Shown here piece after piece: positions 16,739-25,526 of a stretch of DNA of 64,000 bases. Origin of the DNA: Neokomagataea thailandica NBRC 106555 (lineage in GTDB: Bacteria; Pseudomonadota; Alphaproteobacteria; Acetobacterales; Acetobacteraceae); assembly GCF_001598495.1 (NCBI RefSeq), contig NZ_BCZB01000001.1:124001-188000 (forward strand). The letters are read 5' to 3'. Numbering within the stretch: the first letter of the stretch is position 1; each line of letters begins with the position of its first letter. The translations under genes were made by a program, and so were the position numbers. The notes beneath the pieces are model-generated. The model made no database searches. It had not been told where the DNA came from and was given only the letters and a program-made list of their open reading frames with translations.

Positions 16739-18139
16739 ATGTACCGTAGGTTTTTGGCTGCGGTCTTGTCTGATGAGGCCGCCTTTAGGCGGTTTTTTGC
16801 GTTTTTATGGGCGCTTATCATCGGGCCGGTTCTGGTGGGAATGGTGTTTTTAACGCCGCCGATTCAGGTTCCTGATGAAGAACATCATTTTCTACGGGCC
16901 GCCCAAATTGGTGAAGGTCATATCTTTGGGGATCGTTTGACCCCGTGGAGCAGTGGTGGCGTATTGCCGCATGGTGCGGTGCATTTTGCTTATCGTTTTA
17001 ATGATCTCTTTTTTCATTATGACCACAAAATCACGGTGGCGCAGATTTTGGCTGCGCGGGAAGATCATTGGGATACGCCGCGTGAGCAGGCAGCGTTTCC
17101 GAATACCGTTATTTATGCGCCGTTTTTTTATATCCCGCAGGCCTTGGGCATTGATCTGGGGCGTGTGACGCATCGTTCAGTGCTGGTGTCGTTTTATATG
17201 GGGCGCTTGGCGTCTGTTCTTTGTTGTGTTGTCGTAGCCGCTTTGGCGCTGGCTGTAACGCGGCGCGGGCGCGTTTTGATGGCTGTGGTGCTCTCGCTAC
17301 CAATGACGCTCTCTTTATATGCTTCATGCTCACAAGATGGGCTGTTTATTGCAAGCTGTGCGCTGTGTGTGGCGCTATTGACCCATATACGGGGGTCTTG
17401 GGCGGAGCCGCGCTGGTATTGGGCTGTGCTTGCTGTGCTATTGGGTGCGCTTTTAGCGTCGAAGCCGCCGTATGTGATGATGGCGTTTCTGCCGTTGCTG
17501 GTTGCTGTGCGTGAGCACCGTCTCCGTGCGGTGTGTGTGGCTCTGGTTGCGCTGGCTGTAATGGGGGTGTGGAGCGTTTATGGCATGCATCCGGTGGATA
17601 TTACGACGGGCGGCAGTGGTGCGGTGAATGGGAAACGTCAGGCTTTAAGGTTATTTCATCACCCGTGGGTAGCCGTGGTGTTGGTGATCCGAACCGTGCA
17701 GGCCTTTGGTGCAGGCCTTTATCAGCAATATGTTGGTGTTTTGGGGTGGTTAGACGCCCCGGTTGTCACGTGGTTTAGCCCTATTGCTGCAATGGCAGCC
17801 CTTTACGGTCTGATCTCGGCTGTGCTGCAAGCAAGGTTCCGGCGGAGTGTGCACGCATGGGGGCAATGTCTGGGTACATTGGCGATTATTGCTGCTACGT
17901 TCTGCGGTGTGAGCCTTGCGCTTTATATGATTTGGACGCCGGTGGGGCAGTCTCTGATCTTAGGTTTGCAAGGGCGCTATTATTTGGGTTGGTCGTTGTT
18001 TTTAGTGTTGCTCTTGCCGGAGGTGCCACGCTCTTGGCGTGTACGGGTGTGGCGCGGCGGAGATGCTATGGTGATGTTTGCTGTGCTCTGTGTGTCCGTT
18101 TTGGCAACGTATGAGACGTTGGTGCTGCGCTACTGGTAG
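16739..18139 (+). CDS. DUF2142 polytopic membrane protein
   Basis: 466 aa, with roughly eleven hydrophobic segments. After the first helix (ALIIGPVLVGMVFLTP) it has the DUF2142 signature PPIQVPDEEHHFLRAAQI and a long periplasmic loop with AAFPNTVIYAPFFYIPQALGI; SCSQDGLFIA and ASKPPYVMMAFLPLL are also typical. The family resembles GT-C membrane glycosyltransferases, where an acidic pair in the first loop (DEE here) is thought to act on lipid-linked sugars. It occurs in polysaccharide loci, but its substrate is not known. GGAGG lies five bases before ATG 16739. Two hairpins follow downstream. Confidence 0.85.
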   Translation: MYRRFLAAVLSDEAAFRRFFAFLWALIIGPVLVGMVFLTPPIQVPDEEHHFLRAAQIGEGHIFGDRLTPWSSGGVLPHGAVHFAYRFNDLFFHYDHKITVAQILAAREDHWDTPREQAAFPNTVIYAPFFYIPQALGIDLGRVTHRSVLVSFYMGRLASVLCCVVVAALALAVTRRGRVLMAVVLSLPMTLSLYASCSQDGLFIASCALCVALLTHIRGSWAEPRWYWAVLAVLLGALLASKPPYVMMAFLPLLVAVREHRLRAVCVALVALAVMGVWSVYGMHPVDITTGGSGAVNGKRQALRLFHHPWVAVVLVIRTVQAFGAGLYQQYVGVLGWLDAPVVTWFSPIAAMAALYGLISAVLQARFRRSVHAWGQCLGTLAIIAATFCGVSLALYMIWTPVGQSLILGLQGRYYLGWSLFLVLLLPEVPRSWRVRVWRGGDAMVMFAVLCVSVLATYETLVLRYW

Positions 18140-18180
18140 CAGCGGTAGGCCGATGGGTATTGGTGTGAACAGCAGATAAT

Positions 18181-18225
18181 GATCTTGCGTGTTTTGGGCG
18201 CGAGATCATGCTGAAATATTTTTTT
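18181..18225 (+). terminator. possible terminator after the DUF2142 gene
   Basis: GATCTTGCG (18181-18189) pairs with CGCGAGATC (18199-18207), with one G-U pair, around a 9-base loop. A run of seven T (18219-18225) follows after eleven bases, which is further than usual. Confidence 0.45.
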
Positions 18226-18290
18226 ACCCTGCCTTCTGCGACCGCTCGGGTTGCCGATAGGGGGGGTGTTCAAGTCGCAGAGAGCAGGGT
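18226..18290. ncRNA. long hairpin, candidate structured RNA of unknown type
   Basis: ACCCTGC (18226-18232) and TCTGCGAC (18235-18242) pair with GTCGCAGA (18274-18281) and GCAGGGT (18284-18290), separated by a 2x2 internal loop. The 31-base loop contains seven consecutive G on the plus strand (seven C on the minus). No open reading frame covers it. The flanks do not give a U-tract after the stem on either strand. I could not match it to SRP RNA, 6S, tmRNA or a tRNA. Confidence 0.45.
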
Positions 18291-18329
18291 TTGATGATAG
18301 CGGTAGAACTCCCGGGTTTGCAGAATGGT

Positions 18330-18998
18330 TTATGTATCGCCATGAAGAATGGTATGGCGCTCTAGCCGTGCGGCTTCCATACGCTGCCGTGCAGAATCGA
18401 TGATGGTGGGCCGAGCCTGTGACGGTAGACCTGCACTGAAGGGAGGTGCAGGGGCATATTCAAGAGCAAGCTGGATTGTTTCCGCTTCTTCTTGGCTTAA
18501 TAATTCTGCGACAAGGGTTAAAGCGAAATCGATCCCAGATGTGATGCCGCCGGCGGTGATGATATTGTCGTCTTGCACGACCCGCTCTTTGACGATGCTG
18601 GCGCCAAAATGAGGTAAGAAATCAAGCGCATTCCAATGTGTTGTTGCACGTTTTCCGGATAAAAGGCCGGCTTGGCCGAGGACTAGAGCGCCCGTGCAGA
18701 CGGATGTTACATAACGGGCTTTGGAAGCTTTATTGCGTATGAAAGATAAAATTTCTGTGTCGGTTAGTAAGGCGTTGGTTCCGGCGCCTCCGGGAATACA
18801 TAAGACATCGAAATCGGGTGCATCAGTAAGAGTTGTATCAGGGGTAAGTATTAGGCCAGTTGCTGAGCGGATCGGCTGAAGATCTTTCCAGAGAAGGTGT
18901 GTGCTGGAATTAGGTACGGATGCAAAGACCTCGTACGGCCCGGTGAGGTCCAATTGCTGTACCCCGGGAAAGCAAAGAAGGCCAAAAGTCAGTGACAT
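18330..18998 (-). CDS. DJ-1/PfpI family protein, isonitrile hydratase-like
   Basis: 222 aa. The class I glutamine-amidotransferase-like fold is evident: LLCFPGVQQLDLTGPYEVF at the N-terminus, DVLCIPGGAGTNALL, the nucleophile elbow TSVCTGALVLGQAGLLSG (Cys at about residue 101) and ATTHWNALD, then ITAGGITSGIDFAL. The QLDLTGP Asp and the CTGA Cys are the positions used by isonitrile hydratase (InhA), but the same pattern occurs in many DJ-1-like proteins and in the N-terminal half of AraC-type regulators; no DNA-binding domain follows here. It is a single gene between two membrane-protein genes. ATG 18998 lacks a strong ribosome-binding site. Confidence 0.85.
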   Translation of the reverse strand: MSLTFGLLCFPGVQQLDLTGPYEVFASVPNSSTHLLWKDLQPIRSATGLILTPDTTLTDAPDFDVLCIPGGAGTNALLTDTEILSFIRNKASKARYVTSVCTGALVLGQAGLLSGKRATTHWNALDFLPHFGASIVKERVVQDDNIITAGGITSGIDFALTLVAELLSQEEAETIQLALEYAPAPPFSAGLPSQARPTIIDSARQRMEAARLERHTILHGDT

Positions 18999-19084
18999 TG
19001 TGATTCAGTCTCTTCTTCTTAGGGAAGGCATGCATTATGCGCGAAATGAGGCATTGAGCAAGTTTTACGGGCGTTGTTCTGGTT

Positions 19085-20515
19085 TTAATGTGTGCGTGTG
19101 GGGATGCTCACGGGGTGTGGCGGTAGAACGGTGAGGTGTGTTTTGTTGAAGAACTTCATCATAGATTGAACGTCCCAGCCTGTTCCGCCAGACATGTAGT
19201 GGCCCGGTTCCCATGGCCAGTAATAAAACAGTGCCGAGTTTGTGCCTTGTGACATGGTCATCATAGGGCCGGGAGATATGCCGGACTGCCATGTGGCTAT
19301 GCGTGCTTGGGCTTCCAGTGGGCGGGAGCGTAGGAAAAGAGCCATATCAGCATAGCGCCAACGTGCGGTGTCTAAAGTAAACATGATCAGGCAGGCGCAG
19401 GCGATAAGCTGGAGTTTGGGCTGTGTGATGCGTATGTGGGGCAATGTGCGTGCTGCATATCCTCCGGCTAACATGGCGAGCAGCAGGCTGACATCAAGGC
19501 GCAGGGTTTCGTGGCGCTGGCAGCAGAGGAAGCCAAACTCGTAATAAGCACTGGCAATGATCAGTGCATTGCAGGCGAGAAAAGAAACGCTGAGTACCAT
19601 CAGGCTGCGTAAAGACGGGCGGATATTGGCGGCGCGTAGGGCTGTAAAGCTGCTGAATGCGATGAGTGTTTTGAGCAGTAAGCCGTGTAGAGTTGTGCCG
19701 CCTTCGCGCCCACCCGCGCTGATATCCATAGGTTGGAGCATGGCGAGGTTATGTACAAAGGGAAGGAGGCTGCTGCGGAGGCTTTGAAGGATGGCGCCTT
19801 GTGTGGGGGTGTTGTGCGGGTGTGGGAGGCCAATGCGTCCGGCGAGTAGACGCCATAGTACAAAAAGACACAGGGCCGCGGGGACCCAGAGCATTTTAAG
19901 AGGTTGTCGGGGCTGAGCAGGTTTCACCAAGGTCAAGAAGGCGGTGAGGCTAAGATACGCGCCGGAAAAGAAAAACCCAGCTTCGCTGGAGATTGCCGCA
20001 ACGCTAAGGCATAGGGCCGTGAGCCAGGGGCGTTCAGTGTGGGTGAGGGTGCTTAAGGTCAGGCAGAACGCGGCGGCTAAGACGGGTAGATGGGCGGCAG
20101 TTGCCATGGGCCAGAACATCAGATCCGCGATGGGGTGGCCAAGGAAAACAATAATGCTGCTCAACGCAATGAGAAAGAGGCGTGTATTTTGTGGAAGGGC
20201 GCGGCACAGGATTGTCGGCAGAAAAGCGAGTGCGGCGCAGAGTACCCAGATGGTGCTGAGCATAGGGCCGATGAGCGGGGCGTGTAGCTGGGCGACGCAA
20301 AGGCCATAAAGGGCAATGATGGCCTCAGAAAGTGGGCGTGGACTCCAAAAAAGGAGGCGATGCCAGAAGAAGCTGCTGCCTGTGTGGGATTGGTTATAGA
20401 AATAGTCATACTCGTCGCCCTGCCAGAGCGCATAGGGCAGGGCTGAGGCATGAAGGGCGATGACCGTACCGGCCAAGATGAGGCAGAGACCTAGGGCAAG
20501 GCGTGCTGCAAGCAT
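19085..20515 (-). CDS. polytopic membrane protein of unknown function, possibly GT-C-like
   Basis: 476 aa with about ten hydrophobic segments (for example ARLALGLCLILAGTVIAL at the N-terminus, then ALIIASAYYEFGFLCC and LIACACLIMFTLDTARW). The first periplasmic loop has WQGDEYDYFYNQSHTG, an acidic pair after helix 1 as in GT-C glycosyltransferases and DUF6056-like proteins; this is a suggestion only. The C-terminal 90 residues are soluble and include WYADM-like aromatic stretches and GGTGWDVQSMMKFF. It begins 27 bases after the purN stop on the same strand, so it may be carried by the purine transcript although the functions look unrelated. ATG 20515 has no clear ribosome-binding site. Confidence 0.7.
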   Translation of the reverse strand: MLAARLALGLCLILAGTVIALHASALPYALWQGDEYDYFYNQSHTGSSFFWHRLLFWSPRPLSEAIIALYGLCVAQLHAPLIGPMLSTIWVLCAALAFLPTILCRALPQNTRLFLIALSSIIVFLGHPIADLMFWPMATAAHLPVLAAAFCLTLSTLTHTERPWLTALCLSVAAISSEAGFFFSGAYLSLTAFLTLVKPAQPRQPLKMLWVPAALCLFVLWRLLAGRIGLPHPHNTPTQGAILQSLRSSLLPFVHNLAMLQPMDISAGGREGGTTLHGLLLKTLIAFSSFTALRAANIRPSLRSLMVLSVSFLACNALIIASAYYEFGFLCCQRHETLRLDVSLLLAMLAGGYAARTLPHIRITQPKLQLIACACLIMFTLDTARWRYADMALFLRSRPLEAQARIATWQSGISPGPMMTMSQGTNSALFYYWPWEPGHYMSGGTGWDVQSMMKFFNKTHLTVLPPHPVSIPTRTH

Positions 20516-20542
20516 GGACGGTATCGGCTTTCTTAAGAGTTT

Positions 20543-21118
20543 TTAGGTCAAAAACGTCTTGAGGACGTTCGGGTATAGTGTGTGTTCTTGTTCCAGTACG
20601 CGGGCAGCTAGGCTGTCTGGCGTATCATTTTGGAGAACGGGCACGCGTGCTTGGCCAAGAATAGGGCCTTCATCTACGCCAGCCGTGACAAGGTGGACAG
20701 TACATCCATGTTCGGCTTCACCTTCGGCAATAGCGCGCTCATGGGTGTGTAGCCCCGGAAATTTTGGCAGAAGAGAAGGGTGGATGTTGAGCATCTTCCC
20801 TTCCCAGGCTGTGACCAAAAAGGGCGTCAGGACGCGCATATAGCCCGCAAGACAAATGACGTGGATGCCTGCTTTTTGAAGCGCGTCATGGACGGCGCGT
20901 TCATGCGCTTCACGATCTTTCCCAAAAGGTTTGTGATCAATCTCAAGGGTTTCGAGGCCAGCTTCCGCTGCGACTTGTAACCCCGGAGCATCCGGTCGGT
21001 TGCTGAGGACGAGAGCGATACGGGCTGGAAAATCGGGGCGAGCGCACGCCTCAATCAGGGCGCGCATGTTACTGCCGCGCCCACTGATCAAGATTGCAAT
21101 GGGGGTTTTGGCCGTCAT
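20543..21118 (-). CDS. purN: phosphoribosylglycinamide formyltransferase
   Basis: 191 aa, the usual PurN length. Motifs: ILISGRGSNMRALIEA (phosphate binding), LAGYMRVLTPFLV, NIHPSLLPKFPGLHTHERAI (catalytic Asn and His), GCTVHLVTAGVDEGPILGQ (catalytic Asp). It transfers a formyl group from 10-formyl-THF to GAR, the third step of IMP synthesis. Its ATG shares one base with the purM stop, so the two consecutive-pathway genes are translationally coupled. Confidence 0.96.
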   Translation of the reverse strand: MTAKTPIAILISGRGSNMRALIEACARPDFPARIALVLSNRPDAPGLQVAAEAGLETLEIDHKPFGKDREAHERAVHDALQKAGIHVICLAGYMRVLTPFLVTAWEGKMLNIHPSLLPKFPGLHTHERAIAEGEAEHGCTVHLVTAGVDEGPILGQARVPVLQNDTPDSLAARVLEQEHTLYPNVLKTFLT

Positions 21119-22200
21119 CAGTCGAAGGAGACCGGTGCTGTGAGGCTGTATTCGGTTTCGCTTTCGACAATTTTGCCCATGACGAAGCCTGTTTCGCCGC
21201 GTTCTGCCAGTTGAGCGAGGACCTTTTCAGGTTCTGGCGTGACGAGAACCATGCCAACGCCACAGTTAAAGACGCGGAGCATTTCGTCCGTAGCGACCTT
21301 GCCGGTTTGTGCCAGCCACTGGAAGACAGGTGGGATGGCCCATGCGCTGCCATCGACCTCTACGCCCAGACCTTTTGGGAGAACGCGCGGTAGGTTGCCT
21401 GGCAGGCCGCCGCCTGTGATATGGGCGCAACCATGCAGAAGGTTTGCAGCATGCAGGTCCAGAACCGTGCGGACATAGAGCTTGGTTGGCGTGAGAAGCG
21501 CTTCAGCTAAGGTCTTTCCTTCAGCGAAGGGTGCTGGTGCATCCCATGCGAGGCCAGACATGCGTACCACTTCGCGGACTAATGAGAAGCCGTTGGAGTG
21601 TACGCCAGATGAGGGCAGGCCGATCAGCGTATCACCTGCGCGGATACCTGCGGGCAGAAGTGCATCACGCTCGGCCGCACCGACGCTGAACCCGGCGAGG
21701 TCATAATGGCCGGGAGCATACATGCCCGGCATTTCAGCCGTTTCACCGCCGACGAGGGCGCAGCCTGATTCGGAGCAGGCACGGGCAATGCCACGAACGA
21801 CGGTTGCTGCATCAGGAACCGCCAGCTTTCCTGTCGCCAGATAATCAAGGAAGAAGAGCGGCGTAGCCCCTTGGACGACGAGGTCATTGACGCACATTGC
21901 GACGAGATCTACGCCGACATCGGCATGCTGGCCTGTTTCAATGGCGACCATGAGTTTGGTGCCAACGCCGTCAGTGCAGCTGACGAGAACGGGATCTTTA
22001 AAACCAGCGGCTTTCAGGTCGAACAGAGCGCCAAAACCACCCAAGCCCCCCATTGTGCCGGGGCGGTTCGTTGCTTTTGCATCAGCCTTGATTTCGTCAA
22101 CAAAAGCATCACCAGCAGCGATGTCCACCCCAGCCTGAGCGTAGCTGGCTCCTTGTGTGGTGGTGTGTTCAGGCGAGTTTGGGGTGGACTGGTCGGTCAT
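21118..22200 (-). CDS. purM: phosphoribosylformylglycinamidine cyclo-ligase (AIR synthetase)
   Basis: 360 aa. PurM signatures: [19 protein letters not shown], the long Gly-rich [67 protein letters not shown] and [16 protein letters not shown]. It closes the imidazole ring of AIR using ATP, the fifth step of purine synthesis. ATG 22200 with GGAG seven bases upstream is chosen; a longer in-frame start at 22242 would overlap the divergent promoter region. The purM-purN order and overlap form a clear operon. Confidence 0.97.
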   Translation of the reverse strand: MTDQSTPNSPEHTTTQGASYAQAGVDIAAGDAFVDEIKADAKATNRPGTMGGLGGFGALFDLKAAGFKDPVLVSCTDGVGTKLMVAIETGQHADVGVDLVAMCVNDLVVQGATPLFFLDYLATGKLAVPDAATVVRGIARACSESGCALVGGETAEMPGMYAPGHYDLAGFSVGAAERDALLPAGIRAGDTLIGLPSSGVHSNGFSLVREVVRMSGLAWDAPAPFAEGKTLAEALLTPTKLYVRTVLDLHAANLLHGCAHITGGGLPGNLPRVLPKGLGVEVDGSAWAIPPVFQWLAQTGKVATDEMLRVFNCGVGMVLVTPEPEKVLAQLAERGETGFVMGKIVESETEYSLTAPVSFD

Positions 22201-22361
22201 GAAAGCACTCCGAGGGTCAAGAACGTGGGGCCCTTCTAGCATTGCTTTGCGGCGGTGTAACGCGCAACACGCATGAGGACATTACACTTCCGGCAAAATG
22301 GGTGCTAAGACCATCAAATGATGGTGCAATTGCAACAATTCTGCAGGACCGAGGAGCAAGA

Positions 22362-23063
22362 GTGAGCAGGTCTGGACAAGCAGATGGGAGGGGCGAGCAG
22401 TTAGCGTTCTCGCTAGCGCGCCATAGTGCATTAACGGCAGAGCGGTTTATCCCGGCACCTTCCAATGTTGCAGCGCGTGCGTGGTTGGCGCGTCCTAAAT
22501 GGCCAGATGGCCGGTTATGGCTTTGGGGTGCACCCGGTACTGGAAAAACGCATTTATTGACGATGTGGGCTGCCCAACATTCGGCGACGATTTTGAATGC
22601 CCGTGATTTTACCGCGGAAGCGAAAAACGAGCGGGTGCGTGTGGCTGGGCACGTTGCTATTGATAATGCTGACCAAGCGGGTGATGAAGCCACATTATTA
22701 CATCTTCTGAATGATGCTTTGGCTTTTGGTGATCGTGTGTTGATGGTGGGGCGTTTGCCGCCTTCACGAACAGTGTGTGTATTACCTGATTTGGCAAGCC
22801 GTTTGCGCGCGACCGCGACAACGGCGACTTCTGAGCCGGAAGATGAGTTGCGCGCGCGTTTATTATTATCGCTTTTGGCGGGGCGCCAGTTGGTTGTGTC
22901 CCAGCAAGTGACAGATTGGTTATGGCGGCATTTGCCGCGGACGGGAGACGCACTCGTAGAAGCGGTGCAACGCTTGGATGACGCCGCCCTGGCAAAAGGC
23001 GTGCCGATTACGCGGGCATTGGCGCTATCTGTATTGCCGGATCTTCTGCAACCCGATGAGTAA
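22362..23063 (+). CDS. hdaA: DnaA-related replication regulator HdaA
   Basis: 233 aa from GTG 22362, which has GAGGAG five bases upstream; the long upstream extension (to 22242) has no ribosome-binding site. It is a DnaA-type AAA+ domain without the DNA-binding C-terminus: N-terminal clamp-binding hexapeptide QLAFSL, RFIPAPSNVAARAWL, Walker A LWGAPGTGKTHLL, Walker B VAIDNADQ and sensor residues around LPDLASRLRAT. In Caulobacter, HdaA binds the sliding clamp and promotes hydrolysis of DnaA-ATP. Alphaproteobacterial hdaA often sits beside ppk, as here. No Hda-associated upstream permease gene is present; instead the divergent purM lies next to it. Confidence 0.9.
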   Translation: MSRSGQADGRGEQLAFSLARHSALTAERFIPAPSNVAARAWLARPKWPDGRLWLWGAPGTGKTHLLTMWAAQHSATILNARDFTAEAKNERVRVAGHVAIDNADQAGDEATLLHLLNDALAFGDRVLMVGRLPPSRTVCVLPDLASRLRATATTATSEPEDELRARLLLSLLAGRQLVVSQQVTDWLWRHLPRTGDALVEAVQRLDDAALAKGVPITRALALSVLPDLLQPDE

Positions 23064-23191
23064 AAATTTAAGGGGTTGATGCTTGGAGGGCAGGGAATAT
23101 TGTGTGACACGAAACCTACGTTTGACAACATCGGTATATATTGAGCAGCTTTTGCAGTGCCGTTCCTTCAGGTCCCGGGAAAGATTTTAAC

Positions 23192-25507
23192 GTGACGACA
23201 GATGATAAAAAGCCCGCTCCGCGCCGTACGCGTAGTCGTACAACGTCAACGAGCACTAAGCCTGCAACGACACCCCGGACGCGCGGGGCATCAACGCGGA
23301 CGACCCGGAGGCGGACCAGCCCTAAGACTGTACAGGATTATGCTGCAATGCGGACGTCTCCAGAACGCTTTTTAAACCGTGAATTGTCGTGGTTGGATTT
23401 TAACCAACGTGTGATTGAAGAAGCGGAGAGCCTCAAGAACCCGTTGCTTGAGCGGGTCCGCTTCCTATCGATCAGCGCTAGTAATCTGGATGAGTTTTAT
23501 TCCGTACGTGTTGCGGGTTTGGTTGGGCAGGTCCGTGAGGGCATGGTGGTACGCAGCCCTGATGGTCTGGCACCGGCCCAGCAACTCGCGGCGATTCGGA
23601 AAAAAGCCCGCTTCCTGATGGAAGAACAGCAGCGTGTTTGGGGTATTCTGGAAGCGGAGTTGAAAGAAACGGGGATTAGCATCCTCTCTCCGGACACGTT
23701 AGATGAAGCGGATTATGCGCAGCTTTCAACGATTTTTGACGAGCGGGTTTTCCCTGTTCTGACGCCTTTGGCCGTTGATCCTTCGCATCCTTTGCCGTTT
23801 ATCCCTAATATGGGTCTCGCCTTGGTTCTTCGTCTGAAAGATGAAGCAACTGGTGGGCCTGTGATGGATGGTTTGGTGCTCCTGCCGACGCAATTGCCGC
23901 GTCTGGTACGCCTGCCTGCTCGACTTGATGCAGAAGGCAAAGCGACCAGCGAAATTCGTTTCATTCTTTTGGAAGATTTGATTCGTCTGTTTGCGAGCCG
24001 TTTGTTCCCCGGGTTGAACATCGGTGAAGCTGGCGTATTGCGCATTATCCGCGATACGGATGTTGAGTTCGAAGATGAAGCGGAAGATTTGGTCCGCTCT
24101 TATGAGACGGCTCTGAAGCAGCGCCGCCGTGGTGTGGGCATTCATTTGGCTTTGGACCGCCGTTTGCCAGAAGATCTGGGCCGTGAACTGGGCGAAGAAC
24201 TCGGTGTTGGCGATGAAGATGTGATGGTTTTGCCCGGCTTTGTCGGTGTGGTTGACCTGAAGCAATTGATTGTGGATGACCGTTCAGACTTGGTGTTCCC
24301 ATCCTATACGCCGCGTTTCCCAGAGCGGATTTTGGATTATGATGGGGATTGCTTCGCGGCAATTCGTGCGAAAGACATCGTCGTTCATCACCCGTTTGAG
24401 AGTTTTGATGTGGTGGTGCAGTTCTTGCGTCAGGCTGCGCGGGACCCGAATGTTCTGTCCATTAAGCAAACATTGTACCGTACGTCTCGTGACAGCCCGA
24501 TTGTGCAGGCCCTGATTGAGGCTGCGGAATCTGGTAAGTCCGTCACGGCAATGGTGGAATTGCGGGCGCGTTTTGATGAAGAAGCCAATATCCGCTTGTC
24601 CCGTGCGTTGGAAGCCGCAGGGGTACAGGTTGTCTTCGGGTTCACACATCTGAAAACGCATGCCAAGTTGAGCTTGGTGGTCCGCCGCGAAGGTAATAAC
24701 CTCCGCTCCTACGCGCATTTTGGTACGGGTAATTACCACCCGATTACCGCTCGGATTTACACGGACCTTTCCTTTTTTACGTGTGATCGTACCTTGGCAT
24801 CTGACTCGGCACGCTTGTTCAATTATATGACGGGCTACGCAACGCCGGAGAAGATGGATGCGTTGGCTTTCTCTCCGATGACGACACGTTCAACCTTGGA
24901 AGTGTTGATTCGTGAAGAAATCGAGCATGCAAAAGCGGGTCGTCCGGCCAAAATTTGGCTGAAGATGAACAGCCTTGTTGATGCTGAGTTGATTGATATT
25001 CTGTATGAAGCATCTCAGGCTGGCGTGAAGGTTGTTGGCGTTATCCGTGGCATTTGCTGCTTGCGACCGGGTGTGCCGGGTCTATCGGAAAACATTGAGA
25101 TCAAGTCCATTGTGGGCCGTTTTCTTGAGCATTCTCGTATTTATGCGTTCGGTAATGGCCATCGTATGCCATCGCATCAGGCGAAGGTTTATATCTCATC
25201 TGCGGATTGGATGGTGCGTAACATGGATTGGCGCGTAGAAACGCTGGTGCCCATTACGAACACAACCGTTCATGCGCAGATTTTGGGGCAGATTATGACG
25301 GTTAATCTGAAAGACACGCTGCAAAGCTGGACACTGTCGAAAGATGGGAGTTGGTATCGTGTTGCGCCAGGGAGTAAGCCTTTCTCGGCACATGACTATT
25401 TTATGCATAACCCTTCACTGTCTGGGCGTGGTTCTGCTGCACGGCAAAAGGCTTTGCCAGAAAGCCGTTTGCCGCGTGAACGACAAGACCGTGTTCTCGA
25501 AGGTTGA
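23192..25507 (+). CDS. ppk1: polyphosphate kinase 1
   Basis: About 771 aa from GTG 23192 (GGGAAAG eight bases upstream); a TTG at 23141 is the alternative. The first 50 residues are a low-complexity Thr/Arg/Pro tail, longer than usual. Then come the N domain ([41 protein letters not shown]), the head, and two phospholipase-D-like C domains with the catalytic His in [16 protein letters not shown] and [21 protein letters not shown]. It makes inorganic polyphosphate reversibly from ATP. It is followed after 19 bases by ppx, so synthesis and degradation are encoded together. Confidence 0.96.
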   Translation: MTTDDKKPAPRRTRSRTTSTSTKPATTPRTRGASTRTTRRRTSPKTVQDYAAMRTSPERFLNRELSWLDFNQRVIEEAESLKNPLLERVRFLSISASNLDEFYSVRVAGLVGQVREGMVVRSPDGLAPAQQLAAIRKKARFLMEEQQRVWGILEAELKETGISILSPDTLDEADYAQLSTIFDERVFPVLTPLAVDPSHPLPFIPNMGLALVLRLKDEATGGPVMDGLVLLPTQLPRLVRLPARLDAEGKATSEIRFILLEDLIRLFASRLFPGLNIGEAGVLRIIRDTDVEFEDEAEDLVRSYETALKQRRRGVGIHLALDRRLPEDLGRELGEELGVGDEDVMVLPGFVGVVDLKQLIVDDRSDLVFPSYTPRFPERILDYDGDCFAAIRAKDIVVHHPFESFDVVVQFLRQAARDPNVLSIKQTLYRTSRDSPIVQALIEAAESGKSVTAMVELRARFDEEANIRLSRALEAAGVQVVFGFTHLKTHAKLSLVVRREGNNLRSYAHFGTGNYHPITARIYTDLSFFTCDRTLASDSARLFNYMTGYATPEKMDALAFSPMTTRSTLEVLIREEIEHAKAGRPAKIWLKMNSLVDAELIDILYEASQAGVKVVGVIRGICCLRPGVPGLSENIEIKSIVGRFLEHSRIYAFGNGHRMPSHQAKVYISSADWMVRNMDWRVETLVPITNTTVHAQILGQIMTVNLKDTLQSWTLSKDGSWYRVAPGSKPFSAHDYFMHNPSLSGRGSAARQKALPESRLPRERQDRVLEG

Positions 25508-25526
25508 ACTGTAAAGACTGACGATC

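Noticed and set aside
18243-18290. tRNA T-arm-like stretch (GTTCAAGTCGC)
   Set aside because: No acceptor, D or anticodon arms fold around it; it belongs to the long hairpin instead.
23122-23142. TTGACA...TATATT promoter before ppk
   Set aside because: The two boxes are only 9 bases apart, too close for a sigma-70 promoter.
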